From assembly GCA_029961685.1 (NCBI GenBank), contig JARWKL010000012.1, positions 15,795,227 through 15,859,226 on the forward strand: 64,000 nt of DNA. The letters are read 5' to 3'. Both the position numbers and the translations under genes were made by a program. The notes beneath the pieces were generated by a model. That model did no database searches. It was not told where the DNA came from and was given only the letters and a program-made list of their open reading frames with translations. The DNA comes from Aristolochia californica (Eukaryota; Streptophyta; Magnoliopsida; Piperales; Aristolochiaceae). Of the stretch, positions 48,101 to 60,100 are shown in pieces. The stretch's first letter is position 1, and the number at the start of each line of letters is the position of its first letter.

Positions 48101-51100
48101 TTAGGCTATGTTCTCAAACTGCTTCGATATCATATTTATTTCTAAATTAAACACAAAAAGTCACAAATGCCCTCAGGGCTACATCTTGAGAATATACTAG
48201 GAGAATTACATGAGTTTAAAAATTATAAACTTAGAACCAACTAATTAAATCCTCTATCCTTTTATTACTTTAATGTCAAACACAACACCCTATGGAGGGA
48301 TATGGTCGGGTTCTATCTTCAGTTTTCCAAGGATTGGTGGAGAGAAGGTGGCGTCACTTGTCTCTTATCCCCGATTTAGAAATCAGTTTACAAGCTACTC
48401 CCAGCCTTTAGGGCTGCGACATCTTTCTACACTGGAAATGGGAGGACCCTCCTCTTCTGGTCGGATGAGTTGTGCAGCCCCCACTCCTTCTTAGAGGACT
48501 TCTTGAGGCTCTCTAGGGTGGCTAGAGACCTGTCCTGCTCCGTGACTAACTCTTGGAGTGACTATTCGTGGAGTCTTCCATTCCGCTAGGGGGCTAAATG
48601 ATGAGGAAGCCTCAGATTTTTGCTCTCTCCTCTCCAGGCTCAGTAGCATTACTATCCAGGAGCATGCGATCGATAAGCTGACATGGAAGCCTAGCATCAA
48701 TGGTCTTTTTACAGTTGCCTCCGCCTATTCTCACATCAAAAAATACGATTCTATCCTTCCTGAGCATAAGGCAAATCTCGCATGGAAGCTTTCAACGCCT
48801 AGCAAGATCAAGTTTGCTATGTGTATTGCCATCAAAGACCACATTCTCACTTCTAATAACCTCCACAAAAGAGGTTTTCATAGTGCCTGTCCTCTTTGTG
48901 GTGTGTGTGATGAGACAATTCAGCATGTTATTCTGCACTATGGGTTCTCTTGGCAAGTTTGGATGAGGATCTTTCAGAAGATTGACCTCCAAATGGGGCT
49001 TCACCAGGACCTCTTCGGCACTTGTGAGATGGTAATGGATACTCACCTATCTAGGTTGGGCAAGTTAATCCTCTTAGCATGCCTGATGCACGTTCCATGG
49101 TGTTTATAGCTTGAGCGTAACAACTAGAGATTCAATTCAAAATCCAATACCCCGGATAGTATGGCTTCTTATGCAGTGGGCTTAATCTCTAGCTGGTTGC
49201 ATACTAAAAAAGAATTTACCACTCTATCGGGTGGTTCCCTTCGCGATAATTGGAGCTTGCTCGCTTATATGGTGGGTCCTCATAGGATGCCAGTCATGGC
49301 AACTTGGAATCCTCCCCCAAGTGCATCAAACTCAACTTTGATGGCAGTACTGTGGGCTATTCTGGGCCGGCAGGTGCGGGTGGTGTCTTCGGAGATAGTT
49401 GTGGAGATTCTATTCTCTCCTATGCTGGGCCGGTGGGCATTGCCGACTCCAACATTGTTGAAGTGAGTGTTCTTCTTTATAGCCTTCAAATTTTCATGGA
49501 CCATCTTCACAGTAAGCTACTTATTAAAGGAGACTCCAAGGTAGTTATCAGCTGGTGCTCCAAAGAAAGCTCCCCCCTTGGCGCCAATGGCCTATCACTG
49601 ATTGTATTGCTGACATTGTGTCCACAATTCATTGTACTTAGAATCTCATTCCTAGATCAGCTAATTCCTTGGCTAATAAATTTGCAAAATTCGGAACCTC
49701 CCAGCAATCTCTCATTGTTTGGGAAGGCTCCCCCCTAGTAATCTTGCTCTTTTGAGCTTTTGATTTAATAAAATTCAGCATCACTGAAAAAAAAATGATG
49801 CTCTAGTGTACTGAATTATGGTGTTTGGTGATATTTAATGTTATGATCCTATTCGACGGAAAACATGTGTCAACAGATGTGACCTTCTTTGAACCTACTA
49901 TACTTGTAAAGCCAAAAAAAGGGGCCTACACCTAAAATTATTCACGTGTAGGCCCTCTTTTGTGGCTCTACAAGTGGATAATTTTAGGTGTAGGCCCCTT
50001 TTTTTTTGGCTCTACAAGTAGATAATTTTTAAGTGTAAGCCCTCTTTTTGTGGCTCTACAAGAGGATAATTTAGGTGTTAGCCTTCTTTTGTGGTTCTAC
50101 AAGTGGATAATTTTAGGTATAGGCCTACATATGAATACCCGCTCTGATACAATGAAAAATAGGTGATTTGGGGAGAAAATAGAAGAGGAAAAAGATTTCT
50201 GGATTCGAACGCCTATACCTAAAAACTATCTACTTGTAGGGCCAAAAAAGGGGCCTACACCTAAAGTTATCTACTTGTAGAGCTACAAAAGAAGGCCTAC
50301 ACGTGAGGGGAAGTATTAAGGAATAGTCCCACATGGATTAGTGACTACAAAAAATTTTGAGTTTATTAGTTGGGAAAGAGGTTTTCTAATTTGGCTAGTC
50401 ATTTCGGGATGGGCCTTGGACCCAACTTAACAAGTCTAATAACTTTAATTTCTTTTTTTTTGTCTCCCAAAATTTCTTGATTAAGTTTGAGGGGGTGAAA
50501 TTTGTTTATCTGCTGCCCTATTCACCAACAAATTTGCATGAGGGGCTTGTTCCCTCTCTCCATAGAATGAAATTTTGAATACAATTCATAAATTCAAGGT
50601 TAATTTTTTCTATTGAAAAATTCATTTCTTAAGAGACGTCCAGATCTTATAAGTAGTCTCACAAATTATGACCTGATTATTTATATGAGGCTCCATACTG
50701 CTTAATTACCATGACATAACTTTCAGTTCCTGATCTACACTCTGAGGACTGAAACAATGGAGGTTCTTGATAAATGAATTTTTCCTTATTTCTGGCTCCA
50801 AATGTGAATTTCTGCTGCTCTACCCCATTAGATGTTATCATCATTGTTAAGTTTAGTTGTAGTAATTTTTATGAAATACTCTTCTTTCTTCGAGATATTC
50901 TCAGACCTAGTCACGGAATTGATGACCTTTTCACCATCCGCCATTACACCAGTATGAAAAACTTTCTCCTAAAACCAAAAGTAAGTATGTTATACTATCA
51001 TGTACAACTCATGCTGCAATATCACAGCAGCATATAAATTTTGCCAAAAAAAAAAAAAAACTACATGCAGAACTTTGCGCTTAATTAAAACACAAGAAAT

Positions 51101-54100
51101 CCAAAGCAATCACTTTCCTCTTTAAACTCTGAATGCAGAATCAAGTTCTACCAGGAAACTTCTGTCCCCTTCTCTTAAATTCTGATCTTAGAATTCAACA
51201 TCAACCAGGAAACTCCACATTCCCATGCAGCAGTATTTTTCTTTACTACTACTGTTAGAATTCAACAGTGGTTGGTCTGACAACAGTATATACACTTTCA
51301 ATCCTCTCTATCACTCCGACCATGGCCTCGAGAAGGGGAATTTCTACCTCTATGATCTACTACTCCCACGACCTCTTACCTTGAATTTACCAAATACTGA
51401 GTGGAGGTTGAGAGCAGTTGCGTTTGAAAAACAAGTATCCTTATCAGGTTTACCAACCACTACTGCTCGAATAACTCAGTTACTGACTCATTCAAGAGTG
51501 GTAACATCATCACTAGCCATCAGTTGTTCCTAATAGCATCGTTTTCAGACTTTAAGCCATCCAGAAATATGACAACTTGAATCTGATTTTTCTCTTTCCG
51601 TATATCTTTGTAATAAACGGATGAAAGGTGCTGATTTCCTGTAGTCAGTAACTGAGTTGTCACCCCTCTGCATGTTGGAGTATCAAACATATAGTTCATA
51701 AATATGAGTCAAATTGCTTTCTTACGATAAAATAGAGGTCAGTGTGGTCCACATCCCCTTAGCTGTCTGACATCTTGAAATCTGGTGAAGAAACATGACT
51801 CCATGCTATTCACCAACCATGTCATCACTTGGTTGTCTGCAACTTCCCAGTCTTCATATATAGGGATTGGGGGATCATCTCTGATATACTTGTCCATTCT
51901 TCTGGCCTTCAAGAACATAAGTATTGACCTGGACCAATTTACATAAGTGGATCCATTCAATCTGACTGAAGTAATCTGGATAGATTGAGAGTTTTAGGCT
52001 TAAGTGCATCAAGCTTCTTGCTAGATTCTGGCATTTATCCTATCAAACACACCACAATTTGATCCAAATCAAACCTCTTTACTCCACAAAATTCCAACCA
52101 CCACAATAAAAAGAACACTGCAGATTAAGTGGGCCCCACAAGTCAAAATTAGGGTACAATCAGTACAATTAAGTCACAATCTGATGGGTAATGGCACACA
52201 CACTTTCCAAATCGGCAATTAAACTTGAGAAAAATTAGTTTAGAGGACACCTGCTGTGATGACGCTGGCAAGAGGTGATGACGCTGGTCTTGGGAGGAGT
52301 GCACAGGTAAAAAAAGGGGGTTGGTGGGGTTTCAGTTAGGGACCCTTTAACGACAGTAGATTATAGGGATTGCTCAATAGGCATTAGAAACCATCAACCA
52401 AATGGTTATGGCAGGATGATGAAGAAGAAAAATTTGATTTTTAGCCTACCAGTCTAGAAATTGGTGGAAAAGACCTTCAATTGGGTTGATCGATGTGGAA
52501 AGTGAAGCCTTGGCTGTAGGAAATGTGCCCTAGAATGTCTTGTACTGCTTTGATACCATGAAAAACAAGAATCTTGGAGAGATTTAGAAGAGAGAGAGAA
52601 GAAATTAAGAAGAGAAGAGAGTTTGGGGAAAAGCGGTAAGAGTTGCATTGAGATTGGGCTCAAAATGAGCCAGTGCCCTCTTTATAACATCACTTAAATG
52701 GCTTGATGTATAAGGTCAATAATGCCCCTATATACAATATCCCTTACAATTTCTTTATTACATAACAGAATTACCCCAAACTTAAATTATAACATAAAGA
52801 CAAGTAACCTAACATGCTGGAATCATATGACCACCACATGAATTTGGTAAAATGACCAAGCTATCCTTGCATCAGTATTTTAACTATATATATATAATGT
52901 ATGTATGTTATTGGATATTGGGAATTTGAAAATGGAACATAAGAATAAGGCATTTCATGCTTCTTTTATTTTGTTTCCTCAATGTTTTTTATTGTTTTTT
53001 ATGGTGTTACCAATGTACAAATAAGGGTCTGTTTTCATTTACTACAGGGGTGATTTTGGAAGGTTGGGGCATGGTAATGCTAGTGACTTGTTTACCCCAC
53101 AACCAATCAAGGTACTACAAGGCCTAAGGATAAAGCAAATAGCCTGCGGAGACAGCCACTGTTTGGCAGTGACTATGGAAGGCGAGGTGCAGAGGTTGGT
53201 TGGTTGCATCTTTTTTACTTGTTGATTTTGTTGCAATTATGTTGGTGTAGAGCGAAACTGATATAGAGTAATTTGAACCATCCTGTTTTAGGTAATCTGT
53301 TCGATCTCTTTATGTAAAAAATGGTTATGATATCAAATTGAGCATTCTATGGGCTGCATGCAGGAAAATGCCAAAAAGAAAGAGAATGGGAAGAAATTGT
53401 GTGATAAACATTGTGAAGGGGTGAAATGATGAGATCTCTTTTAAACAAAAAAGAATTGAAATTTTTGCTTTTGTAATTCTTGTATTTTTAAAGTTCTCTC
53501 TACCCTTCAATAAAATTCTCATCATTTTCAGAAAAAAATGATAAGAAAAAGTTATGAGAGGTTCTTAACTTGTCTGGATTATGCAGGTTTCTTCACTCTT
53601 GCCCTTGTAATTCGTTGAAGTGTTAACCTAAACAAGTTCTCTAATAAAGTGTGACATTGAGTATAGTGTTGATAATTTTGTTTATGTTATTGTTTGTTAC
53701 TCATGAAAACTGCCTAACAAGAATGTACTTGGTGGGATTGTCAAAATTTCCTAAAGAATGCTTGCCTTCATTCATGTGCTGAAGTTGAGGAGCAATTTAT
53801 TTTTTACTGAATTGATTTGGGGCAAAAATCACATTCATCGTGCAAGATAATTCTCATTTATGGTAGAGCACAAATAAGTTTGGAAGTAGTTACAACAGCT
53901 ATAACAAGCACTAGAACAGGAAAAAAACTACAGTGATACAAAAGCTGTAAAAGATAAAACAGTAAAATTAACTATACAATGTCACACACGTTATTGTACG
54001 AGTCCTCATCTGAACCATTTTAGGAAAGATGTGAAGATTGCTTCTCAGCTGTTGAAAATTTTTGCAGAGAGGAATTTAGTGAATACTTCAGCAATCTGAC

Positions 54101-57100
54101 TAGTTGAAGGGATACATTTGATATTTAAGTCACCGTTTAACACTTTTTTCCTAGTAAAATGCTGAACCAGCTCCATATGCTTTGTCTGAGCTTAGAAAAC
54201 AAGATTGGTAGCCAAGTCTGTCAAGCTGATATTGTCACAATAGTGTCAATGGAGTAGACAGGTAAATCCAAGTCTTGAAGAAGTTTTCTGATGTCTACTG
54301 AACCGGCAATAGAAGCAGCCACCTGTATTTAGCTTCCGTAGTTGACTGCAAGATAGTCGTCTATTTCTTCGCTGACCAACTCAACAGATTAGATTTAAGA
54401 AAATATGAAAACCAGAAGTAGATTTGCAAGTATTTGGACAAGCAGCCAGTCCAAATCAGAATAGGCAGTTAATGAAGGAGTGCTAGATTTTATAATATGT
54501 AGCCTATAGTGTAAAGGACCTTGAGGTACTAAATAACACCTTTGACAGCTTTAAGATTTGTATTTGTGAAGGATAAGGAGGCTTGTCTTGAGATATTTGG
54601 TGGAATGAAGATGCCGGTGAAGAACTGGGAGAGGAGTGATGAGTGACATAGGTGAGGCGAGAGGAGAAAGATGTGGGTAGGTGGATTCATCCTAGAAGGA
54701 GGTCGTAGATCATTTTGTTTCGTATTTACTCTTTTTGCCTTGGTAATATTTGGGTTTTTCTGGACTTATCTTCCAAATCAACACATCAGCCCCAACCTCA
54801 CCAGTATATTTTGTCTCTTAATTCCCTCTCAGCTCTTATCAGACTTGAAGGAAATTGATATCAGACCCACTACTCTGGATAAACTCATATGGGTGCCTGA
54901 TAGCAGTGGAAGTTTCTCTGTCTCATCTGCCTACCTGCTCATCACTGGCAGGCTCGAGCGACAACCTCCCCACATCAGCTCTATTGCTTGGAAGACGCTG
55001 GTCCCCCCCAAAGATTAAATTTTTTCTATGGAGTGCCCTTCATGGAAATATACTCATGGCAGATGAAACCATCCAGCATTTGCGGTTCCATTGCCATTTC
55101 TCAATGCAAATCTGGACTCGGATCCTTCATCGCATTGGCATTACATTCTATATGCCTTAGCAATTATCGGATGTCGGTCTGTTTGTCTAGCACCTCCCCA
55201 TACCTAAGTTGAGGCGTATGACTGTGTCGGCTTGCCTTGGGTACATCCCCTGGCTGATTTGGCAAGAGAGAAATAATCAGCACTCCAATTCCAAACTTCT
55301 CTCAATTGAGGCGATCACGGAAATGATTGTGGGACAAATTTCAGCTTGGCTTCACACCAAGAAGGATTTCAGCATGTTTAGTGTTTCCACTCTGCGGATC
55401 AACTGGCGATGCATTGCGCATACATCTGGAAGCCCTCGGCCTCCCGCATTCATTCCGTGGTCTCCCTCTCCCCTTGGAACTTTCTAGCTAAATTTTGATG
55501 GTAGCGTTTGGGGTAGTCCGAGACTTGCTGGCTTTATAGGAGTTATCAGGGATGCCTTGGGTAATATCTTTTTTTCATACGCGGGTCCGATGGGACTTTC
55601 AGACTCCACCGCTATAGAGCTCCTGGCCTTATATCATGGTTTATCCACTTTCAGAGATCATCTCAACGACTCCCTCATTACTGAAGGAGATTCCAGCGTT
55701 ATTATTCATTGGTGCTCTACTGTTTCTACCCTCGGAGACACTAGCCTATTTATCATCGTGTTTTGGACATTGTTGCCAACCTTTCTTATACTTGGTCACA
55801 TATTCCCCTTTCTGCTAATTCTTTGGCCGACGGGCTTGCTAAACATGGGACCTCCCTTCCCGCAATGGGTGTAACAGGAGGCCCCCTTAGTTTGTAATTT
55901 TTTCCCTGTTAATATATTATCAATTTTATAAAAAAAAAAGTATTTAGTCTCGTAAACAGTCAAGAGTCAACCAATATCATCAACTTTGCCTTCCCTTAAA
56001 TTTATGCAAAAATCAAGTAACCAAGAAACCATTAGAAAAGAACTGTGGTATTGAAGTATCTCGATTCCTAACGCGATTAAAAAGAGACGTGAAAGCCACA
56101 TGGAGGTTCTCATCTCCTATCAAATCATCTAACCAAAAACAAACTGCTGAATCATCTCAAACATGGGAGATAAGACCTTGGACAAAGAATACTCTTCCAC
56201 AAACCAGATGCCCAAGAGGGAATAGAATCCGGAGGCAGCCAAGAAGAATCGGAATAGCTGTATTTGACATTAAGCAATTGCCTCCATAAGGTGTTCCTTG
56301 CATTTCAGGAACACCATAGCCATTTAAGAAGTACTGCTCTATTCATTAGGGGGATAGCACTAATACCTAACCTATTTAATTGCTTTGAAAGACAAACCTC
56401 CTCCCGTTTGACTAAGTGATACCTGAAACAATCAGCAGAACCTTACTATATAAATTGATGCATTATTAGTTCTATTAGAGAAGAGATTCAAACTGGACAT
56501 GGAAGGAATAAAAGATAGTAAATTGGGATTCCTGTGTAGATGCTAACGAAGTCCTACCTGCAAGGGTTAACAACTACCTTTCCATTTCATGAGCTTCATT
56601 TGTAATCTCTCCAAAACAGGGGCCTGGAGGTCCTTGTTGGGTCTGCCCTAAAAAGGGGAAGGCCAAGATATAAGGTAGGCAAAGAACCCACTTTACAGCC
56701 AATAACTTGGGATGAAGGTTTCCTCCAAATTTGGTGGAAGATTAGCACCAGTTAAAGCAAAGTTGAACCCATTTACTTTTTGGCCTGAAACCTAGCTCAT
56801 AGATTGATAAAAGAGCATTGAGTATATTATCTGATCAACATCACCCATAGAGAAGCAAATGGTGTCCACAATTTTTCAATAGAAGAGTTGGATAATGGGC
56901 CAGAGTAGAGGGACAAGGTTGCAACCAACCAAAACTCCTGGCTGTTTGGAAGATGACAGCTAAGGCTTGCCTTATCTATCTTGCGCTCGTAAAATAACCT
57001 TTGGTTGCTCCATTAACCAAAACTGAAAAATAAGTAGAGGATATGCAATTTGTTGAAACTTAGGATTCCATGATGTATAATTAAAGTAAAAGAGGATTAA

Positions 57101-60100
57101 GGGGTAAGAAGAAGAAGGAAAGTTGTGGAGAGAAGGTTTAGGAGGAGAAGAAGAAGAGTGATGAATTTGGAGAAAGAGAAAGAGGTTGAAGAATTAGGGT
57201 AGTGGAATTGTTCCAAACCCTCCTCCTTAAGTTCTATATATAACTAATAAAAGTACAATATTAAAATTATGCCCTTCACCCTAATAAGAGTGAAGAAGAG
57301 ACAAGAAACATAAACTAATTACATCAATGAAACCCTAATTACATTATATCTTTCTACACTCCCCCTCAAACTGGGAGGTTATGGTAGTGATCCCAGCTTG
57401 AAAGAAATAACATAGATATAGTAATAAACTCCTCCATAACGGTGTCCCAAGGATAAGTATGACATCAGGCACAGACTCTCAAAGGGTAGAAATGGGTGAT
57501 AAGTTGAAACCAACCTCAAATGATTTCGAACAAATATAGTAATAATAATCACTAAAGTGGGTAATACCTGTCATTCACAAGACTACAATAAAAAACCTAA
57601 GGGTACCAATAAAAAGTCCCAAAGGACTTAAAAACACCCATATATATCAAAGGGGACCAACCAAAGCAATGCTCAAAAAAAGGGTTGGCCAAAGGGATAA
57701 GTGGAGTCAAATAAAGGATGGTAGGAGAAAGACTGCCAAAAGGTAATGGGTAATGAGGAAGATAAGGTGTAGAAGCCGACAAATCATATCATGTGCTTTA
57801 TTTTCTTAAGGAATTCAACTTCTTTATCAGATGAATCAATGCCGACAATAGTCAACAAACAATGAACCCAAGGCAAGCAACCAAGGAGTTCTTCTTCACT
57901 AATCATCTAGCAAATATTCAGGCTAGATTAGGCGTTTCCCTCCAACATCTTGTTGTGGAGGAAGACCCTTTTTAGCTAGGTATTGTACTCTTTCCCTTCT
58001 CTTTTTTTGAAATATACACTTTTTTATTCAAAAAAAAATGTCTCTATCAAAGAGACACAATAACAATTGCGGTAATGAGCCAATGCCCAAATAACACATA
58101 CCAAATATGTTGTTATATAGCAACAAACAACCGGTACATAGTAAAAGTCCATAAGAGTAATAAGGACATATTAGATAATCTGCAACAAGACCATCCTTGA
58201 ATAAGAAAGATGTGCACCAAATAATAAGCTGGAACTAATTGTTAATCTTCTCAAAAAGAATAATTGAACTGAGTGTGGTTGGTTCCGAGAGCAGCTGCAA
58301 GGACTTCTAAAAAACAGAGAAGTGTGAATAAAATAGTAATGGATGTTGCTTTTAAACCAGAAATAAGATATTACAGGTTAGGAGACAAAGAAGGACAATA
58401 TCTGGCTATCCTGAAAATAGAGGGTTCTAGATATTGTCCTTCTTTTTCTCGTAACCTATAATAACTTTTTTTTTTGAAGACGAGAAAATCATTCAAAAGA
58501 GAGAGATAATACATTACAAGGAACAACTTGCTGAACATAGCAGTTAGCAAGAAAGATAGAGCATGACAAAGTGGTCAATATCTTAAATATTGACCTAATA
58601 TCTTAATGTTGTTCTTATACTGACTTAAATATTCTTTTTATTTTATTTTTCTCCTTTCTTGAACTTCCTATTGTTCTATTATTTTTTAATGAAATTTTAC
58701 TTTATTTGAGAAGCAAAAGAAATATTAGAGAGCACTAAGTGGCACAGATTGATGGAGGAACAAGGGAGGGAAAAGGGTCATGTTGACGTCAAAATGAATG
58801 ATCCTTTGTGAAGTAGAGACAAGCTGAAATTGATGGGCATAATGGGGGATGGCTTGAAAAAGGCAGACCTTGCTATTAATTTGGTCAACAATATATGAAT
58901 ACAAAGGAAAATGGTCAAGTATTCGACCATACCATAGATGGAAGAAGGGTTTGATGAAAGATGATAGGAATGTTCAAATGAGCCTGCAGGCATTTGGCTC
59001 TTCTTTTCCTCTGTTGCCCTGGTTTAAATTTATTGTTTTTTGTAGTAATGCATGTTTCATGTGTTTTGTAAATTAATAATTGTGGTTTTTTATTATTTCC
59101 ATAGTTGGGGACGGAATCAAAATGGGCAGCTTGGGCTTGGAACCATGGAGGACTCGCTTTTACCACAAAAGATACAAGCGTTTAAGGTGTCATAGGCTAT
59201 TCGTTGCATTCATTAGACAATTACATTAGGCTACAGTGATGGTACTTAGTTTCTTGAATTAAAATTGGTTAATGCTTGAACTCATGATCAGGAAAAATGC
59301 AGTGTGCTTTGTTGAAGATTCTTATATTATTTAATAAGATAGTACAATTGTCATGCAAAAAAGTATTGCTTGCCATGTTTACTTTTGTACCATGCTTCCA
59401 CTATCATACTTAATTCAGAAAAGAAGCTATTCTAAAATTATTTATAACAACTCATATTTACACGTAAAAGGGATTCATTACTTGTCAATTAACTGTATAT
59501 TTGCACGCTTAGAGTCCGTCCAGCTGTCTCATATATAATAAGATCTGTATATCATCCCTCCTTGCAGAGGAAAATTTATACGCCTGAGGGAGATTGTTCT
59601 CTTTCACATAATGTATAATTTCTATTTGGGTCTTTATTACCTTTATCAAAGTAAGCATGTCAAGAGATTTTTTTTTAAATGTTGATTACTCAGGCACACT
59701 GCACACTACCCTTTTTCTGAGTGAAACTTGACCCGCCTCACACTAGAACCTCCTTCCCTTCCCATTGAACTAAAAGTCCAATCAAAATGATCTATAGTAT
59801 TTGCTTGTCAACGTTCTCTAATTTCATTATTAATTTTTGAGCCTACTAACTTCTAATTTGTTCTTTTATTAATTTAATGCCACTTGTCTTATAGTTCTGA
59901 TTTTCGTTTTACTGGAATGACATTTGGATTTGTGCTAACCTCACACAAATTAAGTACAGACAAAATTTCCAACTTTTCTCTCATTTTTTTGAATTTTTAT
60001 CCATTTTTTATCAATTGCAGGGAATACCAATTAAAATGATTGCAGCAGGTGCTGAACATACAGCAGCAGTTACTGAAGATGGTGACCTCTATGGATGGGG

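Noticed and set aside
49909..50298. CRISPR-like array
   Set aside because: Units are contiguous 42-45 bp repeats with no unique spacers, in both orientations, in a plant intron next to LTR parts.
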